A stretch of DNA of 64,000 nt from Owenia fusiformis. Lineage: Eukaryota; Annelida; Polychaeta; Sabellida; Oweniidae. This document shows positions 20,548 to 33,070 of this stretch, in pieces. The DNA lies in NCBI GenBank assembly GCA_903813345.2, contig CAIIXF020000010.1, positions 36,633,425-36,697,424 on the forward strand, given 5' to 3'. A program made the translations under genes and the position numbers. The notes below the pieces were generated by a model. That model saw nothing but the letters and a program-made list of their open reading frames with translations. It ran no database searches and was not told the origin of the DNA. The first letter of the stretch is position 1, and each line of letters starts with the position of its first letter.

Positions 20548-23500
20548 CTGTATTGGTAAGGAAATAGCAACCTTAATTATTTTGTATCATTATGATATAT
20601 GTTATTCACTTTCACTGCTATTTCTATGTTTGACATAGAAATCCTGTGACCAAAAGCCATTTTAACAGTCATTTCTTTTCAGTAAACAAAGGGTATGATG
20701 TCGGGGGAGGAAGGGGGGCAAATGTGTCTCACATGATCAGTTGAAAATTAAAACCGTTAAAACATTTTTGACATGTTGTAATGTAAAACGTTACTTATTA
20801 CTCAGTAGCTCATGGTAAATGGTGGGATTCATTATGATCAATTTGTGTTTACTGAACGTTCTGAAGTGCACATTTTTACTGATCTCAGGAACAAAGTCGG
20901 GGATAAACTTCAAACATATAAATAGGATAATACAATGGAATACTGAGTAAGCTACCATTTAAGGAATCATCCAGCTCCATTTACCCATTAACTGATATTC
21001 GTAGATCAGTCCAGAGCCATTTTGGTTTTCGGTGTATAAGATAATGTATCTTATAAACAATTTTAGAAATTCGCAGCAGTAGCTAAATGACGAGCAAAAC
21101 CTTGCAGTATTAAGTCTTTAAAGATAATAGGTATATTGACTCATTATTTTACAGAAATTGCTGTAATTGTGCATTTTATCTTCAGAAACGGTGTAAGAAT
21201 AACTTTTTAATGTGTTGTAAACATGTGTCTCCCTCCCCGTGAAATTACACTCGTCATTCTGGAAAATGTTTCTGAAGAATTACGGTGGAATGGGACATGC
21301 TTTTGATCTAGAATGCAAACGCACGGTTAAATGGCATTTTTTCAAATGGAAGTCTTATTTTGACTAAATTAATTTCGAGTAATTTTGAGTTTAAAATGTG
21401 TAAAAGCAAAATTTTATGATGCAGAAAAAAGTATTGCAGCTTTATTTTCTTACCACTTAAGATAACAAAGGTCTCCTTCTTTAGTTTCTTCTCTAGTTTT
21501 GTATAGTTTTCACATCTGATGACATCTTCTACTGGATCAGGGGGTCTTTCACAATGGGATTTCTCTTTTACTAAAATGAAGATACATTTTACAGATGTAT
21601 ACTCAAATTACTATTTCTATCAATATCAGCTAGTATACATACAATTATCAATTGTGTTATTCCACTTTAGAAATTTATTATTAACATTTAAAGCTGCAAG
21701 ACCATGGGTCGCAGAAAAACCTCTGCACAACCATGTTCATTAAACGACTTAATTTTCACCAAATCAAATCGAAATCAAACTTTAAACTATTCCATATGTA
21801 CTGCCCTTTCCTGTAATACATCAAAACGATTAGTAAATACCATTATGTGGCATCTAATACTCCCTCCTGAGGGTCATAGCAACTATAACCTGGCTTGTTA
21901 CATTAATAAAAACATCATTAAAAATCCCATTGTTTGACCAAGATAGATAATTGCAGTCACGATTTCGATGCGCAAATGATAGTACTATACGTATTAACAT
22001 TTTCACGCAAACCCCAACATTTCTTCGAATTGATATGATCATCTCTCGAAACCACGAGCAGTGTCATTCAAGGGATCTCTTAATAAGGAAAAGGATGTGT
22101 CCGGATATATGCCCTTTTGGTCCCTCAGTCAAATGTATGTCAAATATGGTTTTTATTAATGTCCTAGTTATATTTGATAAGTATATTTACTTTTTCACGA
22201 GTTTTGATGCATAATTAACCCCCTGCTGAGAGTCAGAATAAGTATCTTAACAAAACAAAAAAATAGTCATTATCATAGAAAAAACACCAATGGCAACATG
22301 TATGACATACAAAGAAGAAATAACTTAAGACCCATGAAGAATTTTAAAGAAAATCATATTTTTGAAATATTTAAGGATTAATTTTTTTTTCAAATTTTTG
22401 AATTTCCCGCAAGTTCAATTTGAAGGGGAAAAACAAGATGGCTGCCATTTGATGTAAGAAATATCAGAAAAAAAGTTGCTTCACTTTTAGTTTTCAAAAT
22501 GAGCACAGTTTTCCGGTTTAGGTTTTTTGACTGATTCTGACTTTTCATCACCAGGGTCATGTATAGAGATTATAAAATTGAAACTAACATGTTGTGCTCA
22601 GCATGAATTTGACTGAAATATGTGTAACTTCACCAACACAATTGAAGTCTCAAAACTGGATGCTCAGTAACTTTGAATGACTATAATCCCTTGATTACCC
22701 AGATAAACACCAATTCACTTATCCAGAAATACCATTCAACACTGGCATGTAGCGGCCCTGATATCGATAAATTCTACACGCAATATAACCCGATTTTAGA
22801 TGCTTGGTTAAAACTTTACACGAAAAAGCCTCGATATCCGGGCATTTACTCTTACACTGAACTGAAAATAGCATCGTCTAAACGTGTATGTCTTGGCTTC
22901 CGGCTAAGTTATTCAAAATTTATACTCAATTGAAAGAGCAGTCGTGCATATATCGTGTACCAGTTTGATTGTTTTATATGTGTGTGTATTTATAATATGA
23001 TAGTCTAGTAATACCGTGTCGTTAGAACAAGTGCTAGATATCGAACTGATGACCTGAAATTAGATTATTGGACTGATCGCGCATCTGATATTAGATGATT
23101 AATTTGCATTGAATCTGATATTAACTTGCAACCCAATACTACAGTAAATACCATGATTTTACATTAGAATGATAACACGGCCTCATATTCTAATTCATTA
23201 TACGTCCATTGCAGGCCAAAAATGTTTCAATGGGGATATTGTAATGCACACGAGAATACATTCGATTCGTATATATTGACACCCCAGTTGTCCGAAACCC
23301 TACCCTTTGCATTCGTTTGACTTCACTTCTTAAAAGAGAGCTTCGACTTAACTAGACTCTGCACGCAGGGTACCGAAACCCAGTTGTCCGAAACCCAATA
23401 GGATAGTTTCTAAATAGCAGAAAAATCAATGAAATCTCGTGCTGCCATCTTTTATTCAGCTTTTAACTCTGGCTAGAGCTCCATTCACTTACATGCTAAA

Positions 23501-26500
23501 ATCTTGGAAAAGTGGCTTAATTTCATTATTTATCAAATTGTGTTTGTTGAATCTGTATAAAACTTGAATGATATACCACATGATGACCCTGTTTATGAAC
23601 ATGTTGTGATTAAACATGCTAATGTTGATTGACATACAAATAATCCACGGTTTTAAAGAATTTTAGCATTGCATCTATGGACATTTGGCCCAACTTTTTT
23701 TAAATTGTCATAGAAAATTATTCAAATTACATAACTGTGTAAATCAAAGCTATTTTAGGAGAAAACATTCCACTGAATTCAAATATACCATTTAAAAGAA
23801 GGTAATGTAAGTCATTAGAGGTCTAATATGCAAGTCTCTTAAAATCTCACGAAAAACGAGATTTAGCGAGATTTCAAAAGCTATATGGAAACTATACTAT
23901 TCCCCGAAACCCAGTTGTCCGAAACCCATTACTCCGAAAAATAAAGTCATAATTTACCAGAGAAGGGGGGGGGCGTAGCTTACTTAAGCTTACGTCAGTT
24001 TCATGCCATGTATTTGGCCAAATTAATGGCATGGACGCATTCTGATATTCATAGATCTCTCTCTCACTTTGAATTGCATCCATTGCATGGCGTTACCAGA
24101 ATGGCAGGAACGGGAGATTTATTTTACATTGTGATTCTAAAAAAGGTTATTAAAACACAATATATATTACGGAACAGTTTATCTTATCTTCTTCAATCTC
24201 TTTTATATAGGCAAAATAAAATGAAACATTTTGAAACAGATAAAATAAGGTATAGAACTTTAAGAATAAAACAGTATACAAATTACGTTGTCAAAATATT
24301 TCGTCGCATTTAATTTCTTAGTCTCAGTCTCTTATCAAATCGTAAAAGAATAAAACATTCTAAACTTAATCACTTGGGATTTATGTTTCGGCATTCGTTT
24401 CAGGCATTTGTTTTTTATGTTCTTCTCCTGAAATGTATTTGTTTGACAATAATCAGAGAAAGTGCGTATACGTATAAATATGCCACGCAAACAAACGGGT
24501 GTGACTTCAATTTCTTGTCTGTCTGAGGACGTATTGGGAACGAGGTACAATTAAAGAATTCTTATGAACAAATGTATTGGATAAGTTAATTTCTGATGGA
24601 TCTGGATAAAATATATTTCAAAACTTTGTCAACACTAGATAACTTCATTTAGGCAGATATAGTATCTTGATATATTTGGCTATCATGCGTTTAAAATACG
24701 TTCCTAAAACTATGAAGACGTTGGGTGAGAAATATTGCTATTGTACGTTCGAAAAGTATTTGGTTGTATTTTGTAGTTCTCAAGTTACCCATGAACTTTC
24801 GTGGGCTAATTAACGTCTTGACTCAGCATATTTAGCCTAATTTTGCAATGATGTCAACGTGATTCAAATGTTATGCTGTCGTGATTCGCAGAGGTTGCGA
24901 CAAGATTCGTTTTAAGAAATTGTATTTTTTGATAAGATCCCCTAATTTTCGGAGAACTTGGTTTCAGACAACTGGGTTTCGGAGAATTGAGTTTCGGACA
25001 ACTGGGTTTCGGACAACTGGATTGACCCCTATGAGGGTTGATCATACATCAATTGAACATGGAGATTTTCCTGTACACTTTTCCCAAACATGTGGAATAG
25101 ACTAGATGCGAGTAGAAATTATCTTGATTTATCCTATGCCAAGTAGGGTTTTAGGGAGATAAGTTGGTAAGATATATCCCGTATCCTGATTTTGAGGTTT
25201 CCATATCAAGAACCTCCATATCTCCCGTCATATCTCCCGCTTCGGTGCATATCTTCCCGCTTCGGGTCGTATCTTCCCGCTTCCAAAAAAGTGGAAATGC
25301 AATAAAATGACTTTGCATATGAATGGTTTGTTTATTTTTTACACCTTGTGCTACTGAAAACTCTACTTGGTATAGGATAAAGCAGTTATGTACGGTTGGT
25401 TTGGATATTGGGTTCATCCCTCGTGAGATATGCACATCTACTTTCTGTCCCTACGGTCCCTCAGGTAGATATGCATATCTCCCTCTGGAAAAACCCCGCA
25501 TCCAAAACCTCCCAGTACATAACCAGTATTTATCCCATGGTTACAAGGATATAGATCGAATATCACGTGAAGATATAATTGATACGTGGATGAAGATATC
25601 ATATTTTAGCAAACAATTCCCAAATCATCGAATATCACTTTTGAAACCATCGAATATCACTTTTTGAAAGGTGATATTCGATGGTTTCAAATTGATATTC
25701 GATGGTTTCAAAAGTGATATTCGATGGTTTTGATTTTTTCAATTTTTTTTATTAATTCAGCAAAACGATTGTTTATGAATACCTAGCAAGAGCTCAAAAA
25801 GTTCAATCATCTATTTATCTCAAAAAGACCTCAAAAACTGAGCTTGAATTAGAAATATGTCTTCTAAAATCTTCCTCGCCTGGACCTGATGGGATTCTAC
25901 CATCACTTATTAAGTCTGTAAGACAGTTTTTAATTGATCCGCTCTTGTATATATTTAACTTATCTTTTAAATCTGGTATTTTCCCAGACGCCCTCAAATT
26001 GGCCAAAGTAACACCTGTATTTAAAAAAGGAGTCACTACAAATCCTTCGAACTATAGACCAATTTCAGTTTTATCGGTATTTTCTAAATTGTTAGAAAAG
26101 CTCATGCACGCCAAACTCACTGGTTTTTTAGAACGTTTTGAAATTATTTTTACTTATCAATTTGGATTTCAGAAATTCAACTCTACCTACATGGCCATTT
26201 TATATTTCATTGAACAAATTCGAAAATCAACTGATTTGGGGAAAACGAGCATTGGCATAACATAAGATTTTTCCAAGGCCTTTGACACTATTAATCATGA
26301 CATTTTGATACAAAAACTTGAATATTATGGCATCGGAGGAATAGCTAAGTCCTGGTTTGAAAGTTATTTAAAAGACTGCAAACAATATGTCACCATTAAC
26401 AATTATGAATCTAAACAATCATCTCTAAATTGTGGTGTTCCGCAGGGCTCGGTACTTGGACCACTATTATTTATTCTTTACATAAATGATCTGCCTTTTG

Positions 26501-29500
26501 TTGACCCTAATCTAAAATTTATTATGTTTGCTGATGACACCAATCTTCTTGATAGTGATTATGATTTAAATGAACTTATGACTAGAACTAATGCAAACTT
26601 GAATTCAATAGATGACTGGATAAAAGCAAACAAACTTTCACTTAATATTGGCAAAACCAATGCTATTCTATTTGGACCCCAAAAAAAATCTGAATCTCAA
26701 AATACGCAATGAGAACATAAATTTCCGGGATAAAATTGACTTTCTTGGAATTATTATTGATAAAAACTTGAAATTTAAAGATCACATAAAATCTATTGAA
26801 ACAAAGATTTCTCACGTCATTGGTTCTCTTTATCACATTAAACATCTACTTCAAATAGACAGTTTCAAAACAATTTACTACTCATTGATGCACTCTCAAT
26901 TAAATTATTGCAACATAATCTGGGGTAACACATTTAAATCATTTTATGATCGTCTACATAAACTGCAGAAACAATTCTTAAGGCTAGCTTTAAATAAAGG
27001 ATAGACCTTCTCACTCCGCTCCCTTATTTGAAGATCTTAACATATTAAATATTTTTGATGTCAACAGATATTGTACTGGTCAGTTCATGTACAAAATCTT
27101 TGATAAGCACCCCAGTCTTCCAAAAAATCGATTTCAAGACTTGTTTGGTATCAACATTAATATTCATCATCATTACACAAGACAATTGCATTATTTTCAT
27201 ATCCCTAAATGCTCTAAACTTTCCCTTCGCTATCTAGGTCCTAATCTTTAGAATGCTCTACCACATGATATTAAAAAATGCTCCACTCTAAATATTTTCA
27301 AATCTTCATATAAAAAACTACTCATCTATCGATAATGTATAATACCAATATCATACTATACTGTTGATTTTATACTGATACCTGATTTTTGTAACATTTT
27401 TACATTGTACATCCTTAGATTAATTGTTAATACCATTTTTATATACCTACATGTAACATAATATAAGTGTTTTCTTTTATATGTAGTCTAGATGTCATTT
27501 TAATGATTTCTGTTAGACCGCAACATATACCCACTAGGGTGTCTAGCGGCTTGTTTTTATAGTGTATATTATATAATAATTATGAAATAAATTGAACTGA
27601 ATTGAATTGAATTATATATTTATTATATATTTCTATTTTTTGGGATCCTGTTTTTACGGCGTTCGCATTAAATACAAACCACTCTGTTACGTCACGTATA
27701 TGACGTTCGTTGAATTATCGCAATCAAAATGTCAGACGAAATGGAATTTCCATTACAATTTATGTGACTATTCAATGTTCGCTGGATAATAATTCCCAAT
27801 GGGATAAACGGACAATCCTATAGTTTTTCAAAAATATCACTTATATCCACTCATGGATATCAGTATCTTCACTCATTCGCTGCGCTCACTCGCGAAGATA
27901 TCAATATCCACTCATGGATATAAGTGATATTTCAGAGCCATAGGATATTCCTATATTATTCCATAGTTAGCATGATATCCATAGGATAACATGTCAAAAT
28001 AAAAACGGTATTTTTGAAATCAGTGGTAAAATATGATATTTTTGGCAAATTTTCACTTAACCATAGCATACGGTGTTTTAGCCATGACATGCGGCGCCGT
28101 ATGCCATGGTTTATGGATTTTTGCTACTTCAGACTCAAAACGAGGCTAAGTGTCAATATCGCCGTATCGTTTGGAAAATTCGTTTTAGATCACTTAATTC
28201 CCGAAGATTCTGATGATGACTTTAACTATGGAATATAAAGAACATCCTATGATTTACTCGTGATATGATTTTAATCCACTCATGGATGTTGATACATGTA
28301 TCTGCACTCTCTCGCTACGCTCACTCGTGCAGATATCATATCCATTCGTGGATAAAAATCATATCACTCATAAATCATAGGATATCCTCTATTTAAGATG
28401 TGATATTCGATAGTTTAAAAGTGATATTCGATGGTTTGTAAATTGTTTGATAAAATATGATATCTTGATCCACATATCAAATATATCATCATGTGATAAT
28501 CGATCTATATCCTCCTTGCAACCATGGGATAAAGCTTTACGTCCCGCTCCAAGCGGGCAGATGTAGTATATCTGCCCGCTACGTCATAATCGCCGCTTGC
28601 ATATTTGTTCATAATTTGTAACGTTCGCGGAATGACTGTAAACGGCAATGGAGAAAACACAGACAATCAGGGTCTGTTTGATAGTTAAAAAAAGGGAAAG
28701 GGCATCCACTTTATCAATAAAAAATTCGAGAAAATAAATATGGGATTATTTGAGAGAACATGAAAATCCGCCCACGGCCAAGAAAACAAAACTGGACATG
28801 AATATTCTAAAATATTTCCACGATTTAACAATGTGAACCAGATGACCAAGATTGGTATGGGATAAACATATTATCCTATAGTCAGGAAATTGGGATTATC
28901 CCTTGGCCAATATATAGGGGTTATGCAATTGGAGGTTTTGGATACAGGGAATATCCCGAGGGATATACAATATATCTTCCCGAGGGACCGAAGGGACCAA
29001 GGGAAGACATATTATATATCCCTCGGGATATTCCCTGTATCCAAAACCTCCAAGTGCATAACTGTTGTATATAGTTTAGCATGATATGTACTTCTTTCTG
29101 TAACTGGAATACGATTCTAATATACAAGCAGCACATACGTATTCCCGGGGAACCATAAATATTTTGTGTAGTGTGTGGACATTTTTCTTTTCATTTCTCT
29201 AAAATCAGATTATTCTCATAAAATTCATACAAAGTTGGGCCTAAGCCTCTATTTTCGTATTCTGCATGTTAAGATATTTATAATGTAAAACCTAAGAGAT
29301 AAATTCAATGTCTTCAGTTGAGAATAAGTATAAGGTAAATGTGTGAATTCTGCTTGTTGTTGCACTATTTTTATAATAAACAAGGTTCGATACGCAACAC
29401 TGAATAGACTGCAGTCATAGCTTAGTTGTAAAGAAAACAAAAGAAGTTGGGACGTGGTCATGCTTGAATACGATTTTAAATATATCGCCGTTTACATTTG

Positions 29501-32500
29501 TTGAAATCGGCCTGTATTAATTTCAACAGGTGATCGGTGTACAAGGGCATATATTTGAGTTATTGGTTTAACGATAAGTATGACCTATGAGTGGGTAACG
29601 TTTTACAAATGCATGAAACAAATACTCCAATGGCCTAATCTCAATTTTCCTGCATAAACTATTACATTGAAATGATGGTCATTTGCTCTCTAACTTCCGC
29701 ACCGCATACGTAACTTCGTAACAATTCAATAAGCCAAGACAGGACCGCTATAATCGCTACATGCCAGTGATTCAATGTCTCTTCAAAGAAAGTAAGCAAT
29801 GTTTTGGAGGATATGTTTCAAACCTTTTGTATAAACTATTCATTTAATATTTGCCATTGATTATTTTTCAATTCTGACAAAGTGATATGCACTGTCTTTG
29901 ATGCCAATTTTCTTCATCGATTGTGATACAAATTGATATTTAGGTAATCTCAGAAGAAGGATTAGATATTGAAGTTTAATAATATGTGTGATTAAATTGG
30001 TTTTTCAGACATTACAATTTTCAATATTTTCTAAGTCGATACCCAGACTCATTCCCAGACTCATCCTTTAGAACGTCATTTTTATTTTTAATAACATATG
30101 ACGCAACGCTCATTACTCGCACACGTGTTTTCGTTAGAAGAGATCCCCGCGATCATGAGACGTGTGACACAAATCTGTATAATTAGATAAAACTTACCTG
30201 ATAGTATTATGATCTATGTTGACGTGTATTGATCTTTGGCATATAAAGAATTTCGAAAACGAATTTTGTCTGTCATATCTCGTTTTAGACTAAATGAAGC
30301 TGGATTTATCGACATATTATCTACAAATATTTTCGACATCAAGAGAATTTGATTTTATGGTAGTAAACAAGTATTTTGAGGAATTATAAGTAAATTATCT
30401 GTCCCATGGTCGCTCGGTTTGGAATTGTGATATCAATACCTAGAGGTTTATAATGATATTTATCATGCACCTCATTAAAATACTCAAATCTGATTGGTTA
30501 AGAGCTGCAGGGTTTATTGCCATACGTGGCAGCAAGATCCATCCCGTATGCCAGAATACCTATCCATGAAAAATACTAGCCTCTGCTTCTGTTTTAGTAG
30601 ACCCATTCTTAAAATAAAGTATTTCTTGACAATCTAACACCATCTTTTATTTATCTACAGTAAATTAATGGTAGGAATATGATATTAACAAAGGGAGGTG
30701 CATAATAAAATAAAAACTGGGAGTTCGCCTCGCCTAGTATTTTTTCTTCGGATAGGTATTCTGGCATATCCACCTCATGGTCATCCAGTATTTGTTTAAT
30801 ATCGTTACCTTGTAGGTTAAATGAAAATGATCAAAAGATGTCCTTGTTTCCTTATGACTGGATATGTACTTTGTCATGCTATTTGGTATTTTCTGTTTGG
30901 CGATTATGCTTAATATATGAGGTGGCATTAACTAGTCTCAGAGTACTCTTGACAAAAAGTGTTTCAATTTTTGAATTTTTTGCTTCATATATTCCTTTGT
31001 CATGTCTTGTTTCTAAAATCCCTTAACCGTATACTGTACTTGTGGAAAACCTGAGATTTTTACAATAATGTATTCATTTTTATATAAATATGGTTACCAA
31101 ATTTATTATTTGAAAGAATTTAAAGAATATTCCCCACTTATACACTATGGAACTTAAACAAATTCACTAATTGATAACATATCGTGGATCTTTTGGGAGA
31201 TATTGTATTTGAGATTGTAAGGATAATATTGGTAGGCCAACTGTACATGTTGCTTGCAATTTGGTCACTTCCTATAGATCAGAGGCCTCATCACCCGCTC
31301 GTCGAAACGCAGATTCGCAAGTGCACCGCACCGCAACGCAAGTTTTTACGGATCGCAATCAGGATTAGTATCATCCGCTCGGCGCAACGCAACGCAATCG
31401 CATATTGATAGATGTTTCAATCGCAACTGACCAAAAGTTGGGATAGCTCTTTCCCTACCGCCAATAGCAAATATAACCCATATTTAAGACAATTGTTATC
31501 TATTTAAAATGTGTCAATCTAGGATTTCTTTATTGATTGCGAAAGTACGTTCTTTTCTCAAGGTGACCGAGTAATAAAAAGTTAGTTTATGTTTTTCGAA
31601 AGTGCTTAAATCAAAGGAATCGTTAATGGTATGAGGGGTGTTTAAAACCTTCGAATATTATAATTAAATCTAAATTCTGATCGCAAATCCAAGAAAACGA
31701 AACGCAACATTCATTCTGGCATCGCTAAAAATGGGCATAACTTTGAGGTTCTTTGCAACAGGCAACTTACAAATGACAAATATGTTGGATTTACACTAGA
31801 GCACCAAGACGTCTTGGCTAAAACGTTTAAGCGTTAAAACTTTTTACAAATGTAATGTAAATCCAGATTTTCTTAAGAGCTCTAAGAGCTAAGAGCGCTT
31901 AGTTAAAACGTTTTAGGACCCTAGTCATAGCCAAGACGTCTTAGCGTTAAAACGTTTTACAAGCGAGTGTTAATCCATCGGTTTTAGCTAAGAGCTCTTA
32001 GCCCGGTTTTTGCGTGATTTGCAGCGGGGCAAGAGCTATCGCAACTTTTTAGTAAGTTGTGATTGAAAGATACAAATCCTGATTGAGATTCGAAAAAACT
32101 TGCATTGCGTTGCGGTGCGCTTGCAAATTTGCGTTGCGACGAGCGGGTGATGAGGCCTCTGATTCTGTCTTTAAGTTCTATTGGAAAATAAATAATGCCT
32201 GGGTACGTGGAGCACAATCTGACATCGGGAGTCGAATTGACAAAGTTTAAAAGGCCAAAAATTAAGTTTGTTTAAATGTGTCATTTCTTATTGTATTTTT
32301 GATTTGGATAGTAAAAATGTAGGTGACTTGGTCAAACCATTGGCTTGGTTCTAGCTGTCTATTATAAATATATAAAAAACAAGTGAACAACTAAATTGAT
32401 TGTGAATCTTACACCATATGGATCAAAAGTATTAATTACCTGTATCTTCTAGCACTGGTAAGAGGGAACCGTCGTTTGCTCTTAGTGTCCAGATTCCGTA

Positions 32501-33070
32501 CGTGAAATCTGCAACGAGCAAACCCAACACAACAATGGAGATAACGAACATAGCCACAAGCATGGCGACCCTTCCGATCACTCGAAGGACATCGCATTGT
32601 ATACGTCTATTATCTACTGAACAAACGAATTTGCTATCTACTTCAAATCCGTATAAGAAACCTTGAGAAACGATAAAGCAAGTCTCAAAAACTGCCCTTA
32701 TCGCAGTTTGAACAAGGTATCCTCGCTCGACATTCTTAGAGATGTTCTTCTTGTGCTTAATGGACCACAAGGATGGAAAATAGAAGCAAATCAAGACGCC
32801 GATTGTCAACCCTAACTGCATGAACCAATGGTAATGGGGAGGCCACGATGTAGCGAATTTTACATAACATCGTTGCCTCAGACTTCCGTATTCCGAATCC
32901 AAAGTGCTGTTCGGTGTACATGCAAGGTAGTCTTTATTGAAGAATTCTGATTGAGCAACCAAAGTAATAGCAACTCTTGGAATGTAGAGAACAGTCACCA
33001 GGAATCCAAAGATCGTGAAAAAGTTGGATTGTTCATTAATCTGTTTGACACTGTTTTTGAGTACATCCAT
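17996..33070 (-). CDS. Paralogue 1: connexin-like 4TM + NB-ARC STAND NTPase + TPR-like protein (3 coding exons)
   Basis: Gene model: exon 1 33070-32440, exon 2 21570-21454, exon 3 20547-17996. All splice sites are GT-AG and both junctions are phase 1, giving one 1099-residue frame. Order: four-TM connexin-like domain (1-190), linker (about 200-249), Walker A G-L-S-G-S-G-K-T (250-257), Walker B L-F-I-F-D (Asp342), L-P-L-G (about 417), winged helix (about 471-490), R-M-H (548-550), and a Lys/Glu-rich helical TPR-like region (about 820-1099). STAND NTPases of this kind act as nucleotide-switched, oligomerising sensors. The N-terminal domain would be the effector, here probably a membrane pore. 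The intact full-length paralogue at 41396-46550 supports the model. Exon 1 could be a separate gene because intron 1 is 10.9 kb, but phase, order and the paralogue argue against that. Confidence 0.75.
20548..21453 (-). other. Intron 2 of paralogue 1 (906 bp)
   Basis: The donor (minus strand) is AGTG|GTAAGAAAA at 21453 and the acceptor CAATACAG at 20548. The split codon G|GT is the first glycine of Walker A, exactly as in paralogue 2. No other gene is visible inside. Confidence 0.8.
21454..21570 (-). CDS. Exon 2 of paralogue 1: linker
   Basis: 117 nt, phase 1 on both sides; acceptor CTTCATTTTAG, donor AGTG|GTAAG. It encodes about 38 residues containing E-R-P-P-D-P-V-E-D-V-I-R-C-E-N-Y-T-K-L-E-K-K-L, then a strand (T-F-V-I-L-S) leading into the P-loop. 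The counterpart in paralogue 2 shares E-R-P-P-x-P-V-E-D and C-E-N-Y-T-x-L-E-K-K-L, so this exon is conserved and therefore real. Confidence 0.85.
23282..25031. mobile_element. Inverted-repeat element with CAGTTGTCCGAAACCC ends
   Basis: 'cccagttgtccgaaaccc' occurs at 23283, 23380 and 23908. The inverted form 'gggtttcggacaactgg' occurs at 24978-25022 in tandem, with partial forms from 24951. Repeated short terminal units on both sides suggest a foldback-type transposon of about 1.75 kb. No transposase is seen. Confidence 0.65.
23300..23360. repeat. 60-bp repeat, inverted copy at 37016-37078
   Basis: 'acttcacttcttaaaagaga' followed by 'gcttcga' and 'actagactct' recurs inverted at 37016-37078. 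It is part of an unidentified dispersed element and is embedded in the 23282-25031 element. Confidence 0.7.
25104..25135 (+). repeat. Dispersed 35-bp repeat, copy 2
   Basis: Same 'actagatgcgagtagaaat' unit as at 4341. Here it directly follows the 23282-25031 element. Confidence 0.6.
25627..25735. repeat. Tandem and inverted copies of a 24-bp unit
   Basis: Repeats of 'aaaccatcgaatatcacttt' are followed by three inverted copies 'gtgatattcgatggtttc', which can fold into a long hairpin at the inner edge of the left arm. Confidence 0.8.
25810..27612 (+). pseudogene. Non-LTR retrotransposon fragment (reverse transcriptase), broken
   Basis: RT domain in order: S-S-P-G-P-D-G, then F-K-K-G with N-Y-R-P-I-S, then D-F-S-K-A-F-D, then G-V-P-Q-G-S-V-L-G-P, and the catalytic F-A-D-D near 26530. 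An in-frame stop precedes D-F-S-K-A-F-D (26263-26265), and frame changes follow at about 26712 and 27004. There is no endonuclease, so the copy is 5' truncated. It ends in short gaatt repeats (27591-27612), as in CR1/L2-type elements. Inactive. Family placement beyond 'CR1/Jockey-like' is uncertain. Confidence 0.85.
27832..27932. repeat. Large hairpin with CGCTGCGCTCACTCG loop
   Basis: 'aatatcacttatatccactc' then 'atggatatcagtatcttc' is mirrored by 'gaagatatcaatatccactc' then 'atggataagtgatatt'-type sequence at 27894-27932. The loop 'actcattcgctgcgctcact' has the same core as the second hairpin at 28243-28386. Confidence 0.8.
28243..28386. repeat. Second large hairpin, related to 27832-27932
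   Basis: Arms 28243-28310 and 28325-28386 share 'atcctatgattta' and 'tgatatgattttaatccact'. The loop is 'ctctctcgctacgctcactcg'. With the first hairpin it brackets 27940-28240, which holds a 74-codon open frame of no recognised family. The pair looks like ends of a single foldback element. Confidence 0.75.
28540..28600. repeat. Small hairpin (agcgggcagat)
   Basis: 'agcgggcagat' at 28552 is mirrored by 'atctgcccgct' near 28570-28580, next to the right arm of the 3-kb element. Short foldback; no other function seen. Confidence 0.6.
28922..29060. repeat. Palindrome with 46-bp arms
   Basis: The left arm 28922-28967 starts 'tatgcaattggaggttttgg' and contains 'atacagggaatatcccgagg'. It is mirrored almost exactly at 29015-29060. 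The centre reads 'cgagggaccgaagggacc'. Related phrases ('ccctacggtccctcagg', 'atccaaaacctccc') occur at 25450-25515, and 'ggaggttttgg' at 49690, so this is one member of a dispersed foldback family. Confidence 0.85.
29061..30547. other. No gene seen in intron 1 segment
   Basis: Within intron 1 of paralogue 1. Short open frames only, no motif, no clear repeat. Confidence 0.4.
30548..30772. mobile_element. Small foldback element with about 35-bp arms
   Basis: 'tatgccagaatacctatcca' followed by 'tgaaaaatactag' (30549) is mirrored by 'ctagtattttttcttcggat' then 'aggtattctggcata' (30735-30768). About 150 bp lie between. MITE-like; duplication not determined. Confidence 0.7.
31278..32163. mobile_element. 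MITE with about 90-bp inverted ends rich in CGCAACGCAA
   Basis: The left end 'atcagaggcctcatcacccg' then 'ctcgtcgaaacgcag' is mirrored at 32080-32163 ('acgagcgggtgatgaggcct' then 'ctgat'). The arms include 'caccgcaccgcaacgcaagt' and 'aatcaggatt'. The middle has its own mirrored 'agacgtctt' and 'aagagct' motifs (31808-31995). About 886 bp and non-coding. Confidence 0.75.

Larger units (their letters stand above)
25531..28530. mobile_element. 3-kb composite element with about 130-bp inverted arms
   Basis: The left arm (25531-25668, starting 'atcccatggttacaaggata') is mirrored at 28397-28530 with small differences. Both arms contain repeats of 'gatattcgatggtttcaaaa'. Between them lie a LINE reverse-transcriptase fragment (25810-27612) and two large hairpins (27832-27932, 28243-28386). 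This looks like one foldback transposon that later received a LINE insertion. Confidence 0.75.
21571..32439 (-). other. Intron 1 of paralogue 1 (10.9 kb, transposon-filled)
   Basis: The donor is ACAG|GTAATTAAT at 32439 and the acceptor is at 21571. The same intron in paralogue 2 is 315 bp, so more than 10 kb was gained. It contains the elements annotated at 23282-25031, 25531-28530 (with an RT fragment inside), 28922-29060, 30548-30772 and 31278-32163. Stretches 21720-23280 and 29061-30547 show no gene. Confidence 0.7.

Noticed and set aside
28014-28238. 74-codon plus-strand frame between two hairpins
   Set aside because: No motif, start context or splice support; it lies inside a foldback element.
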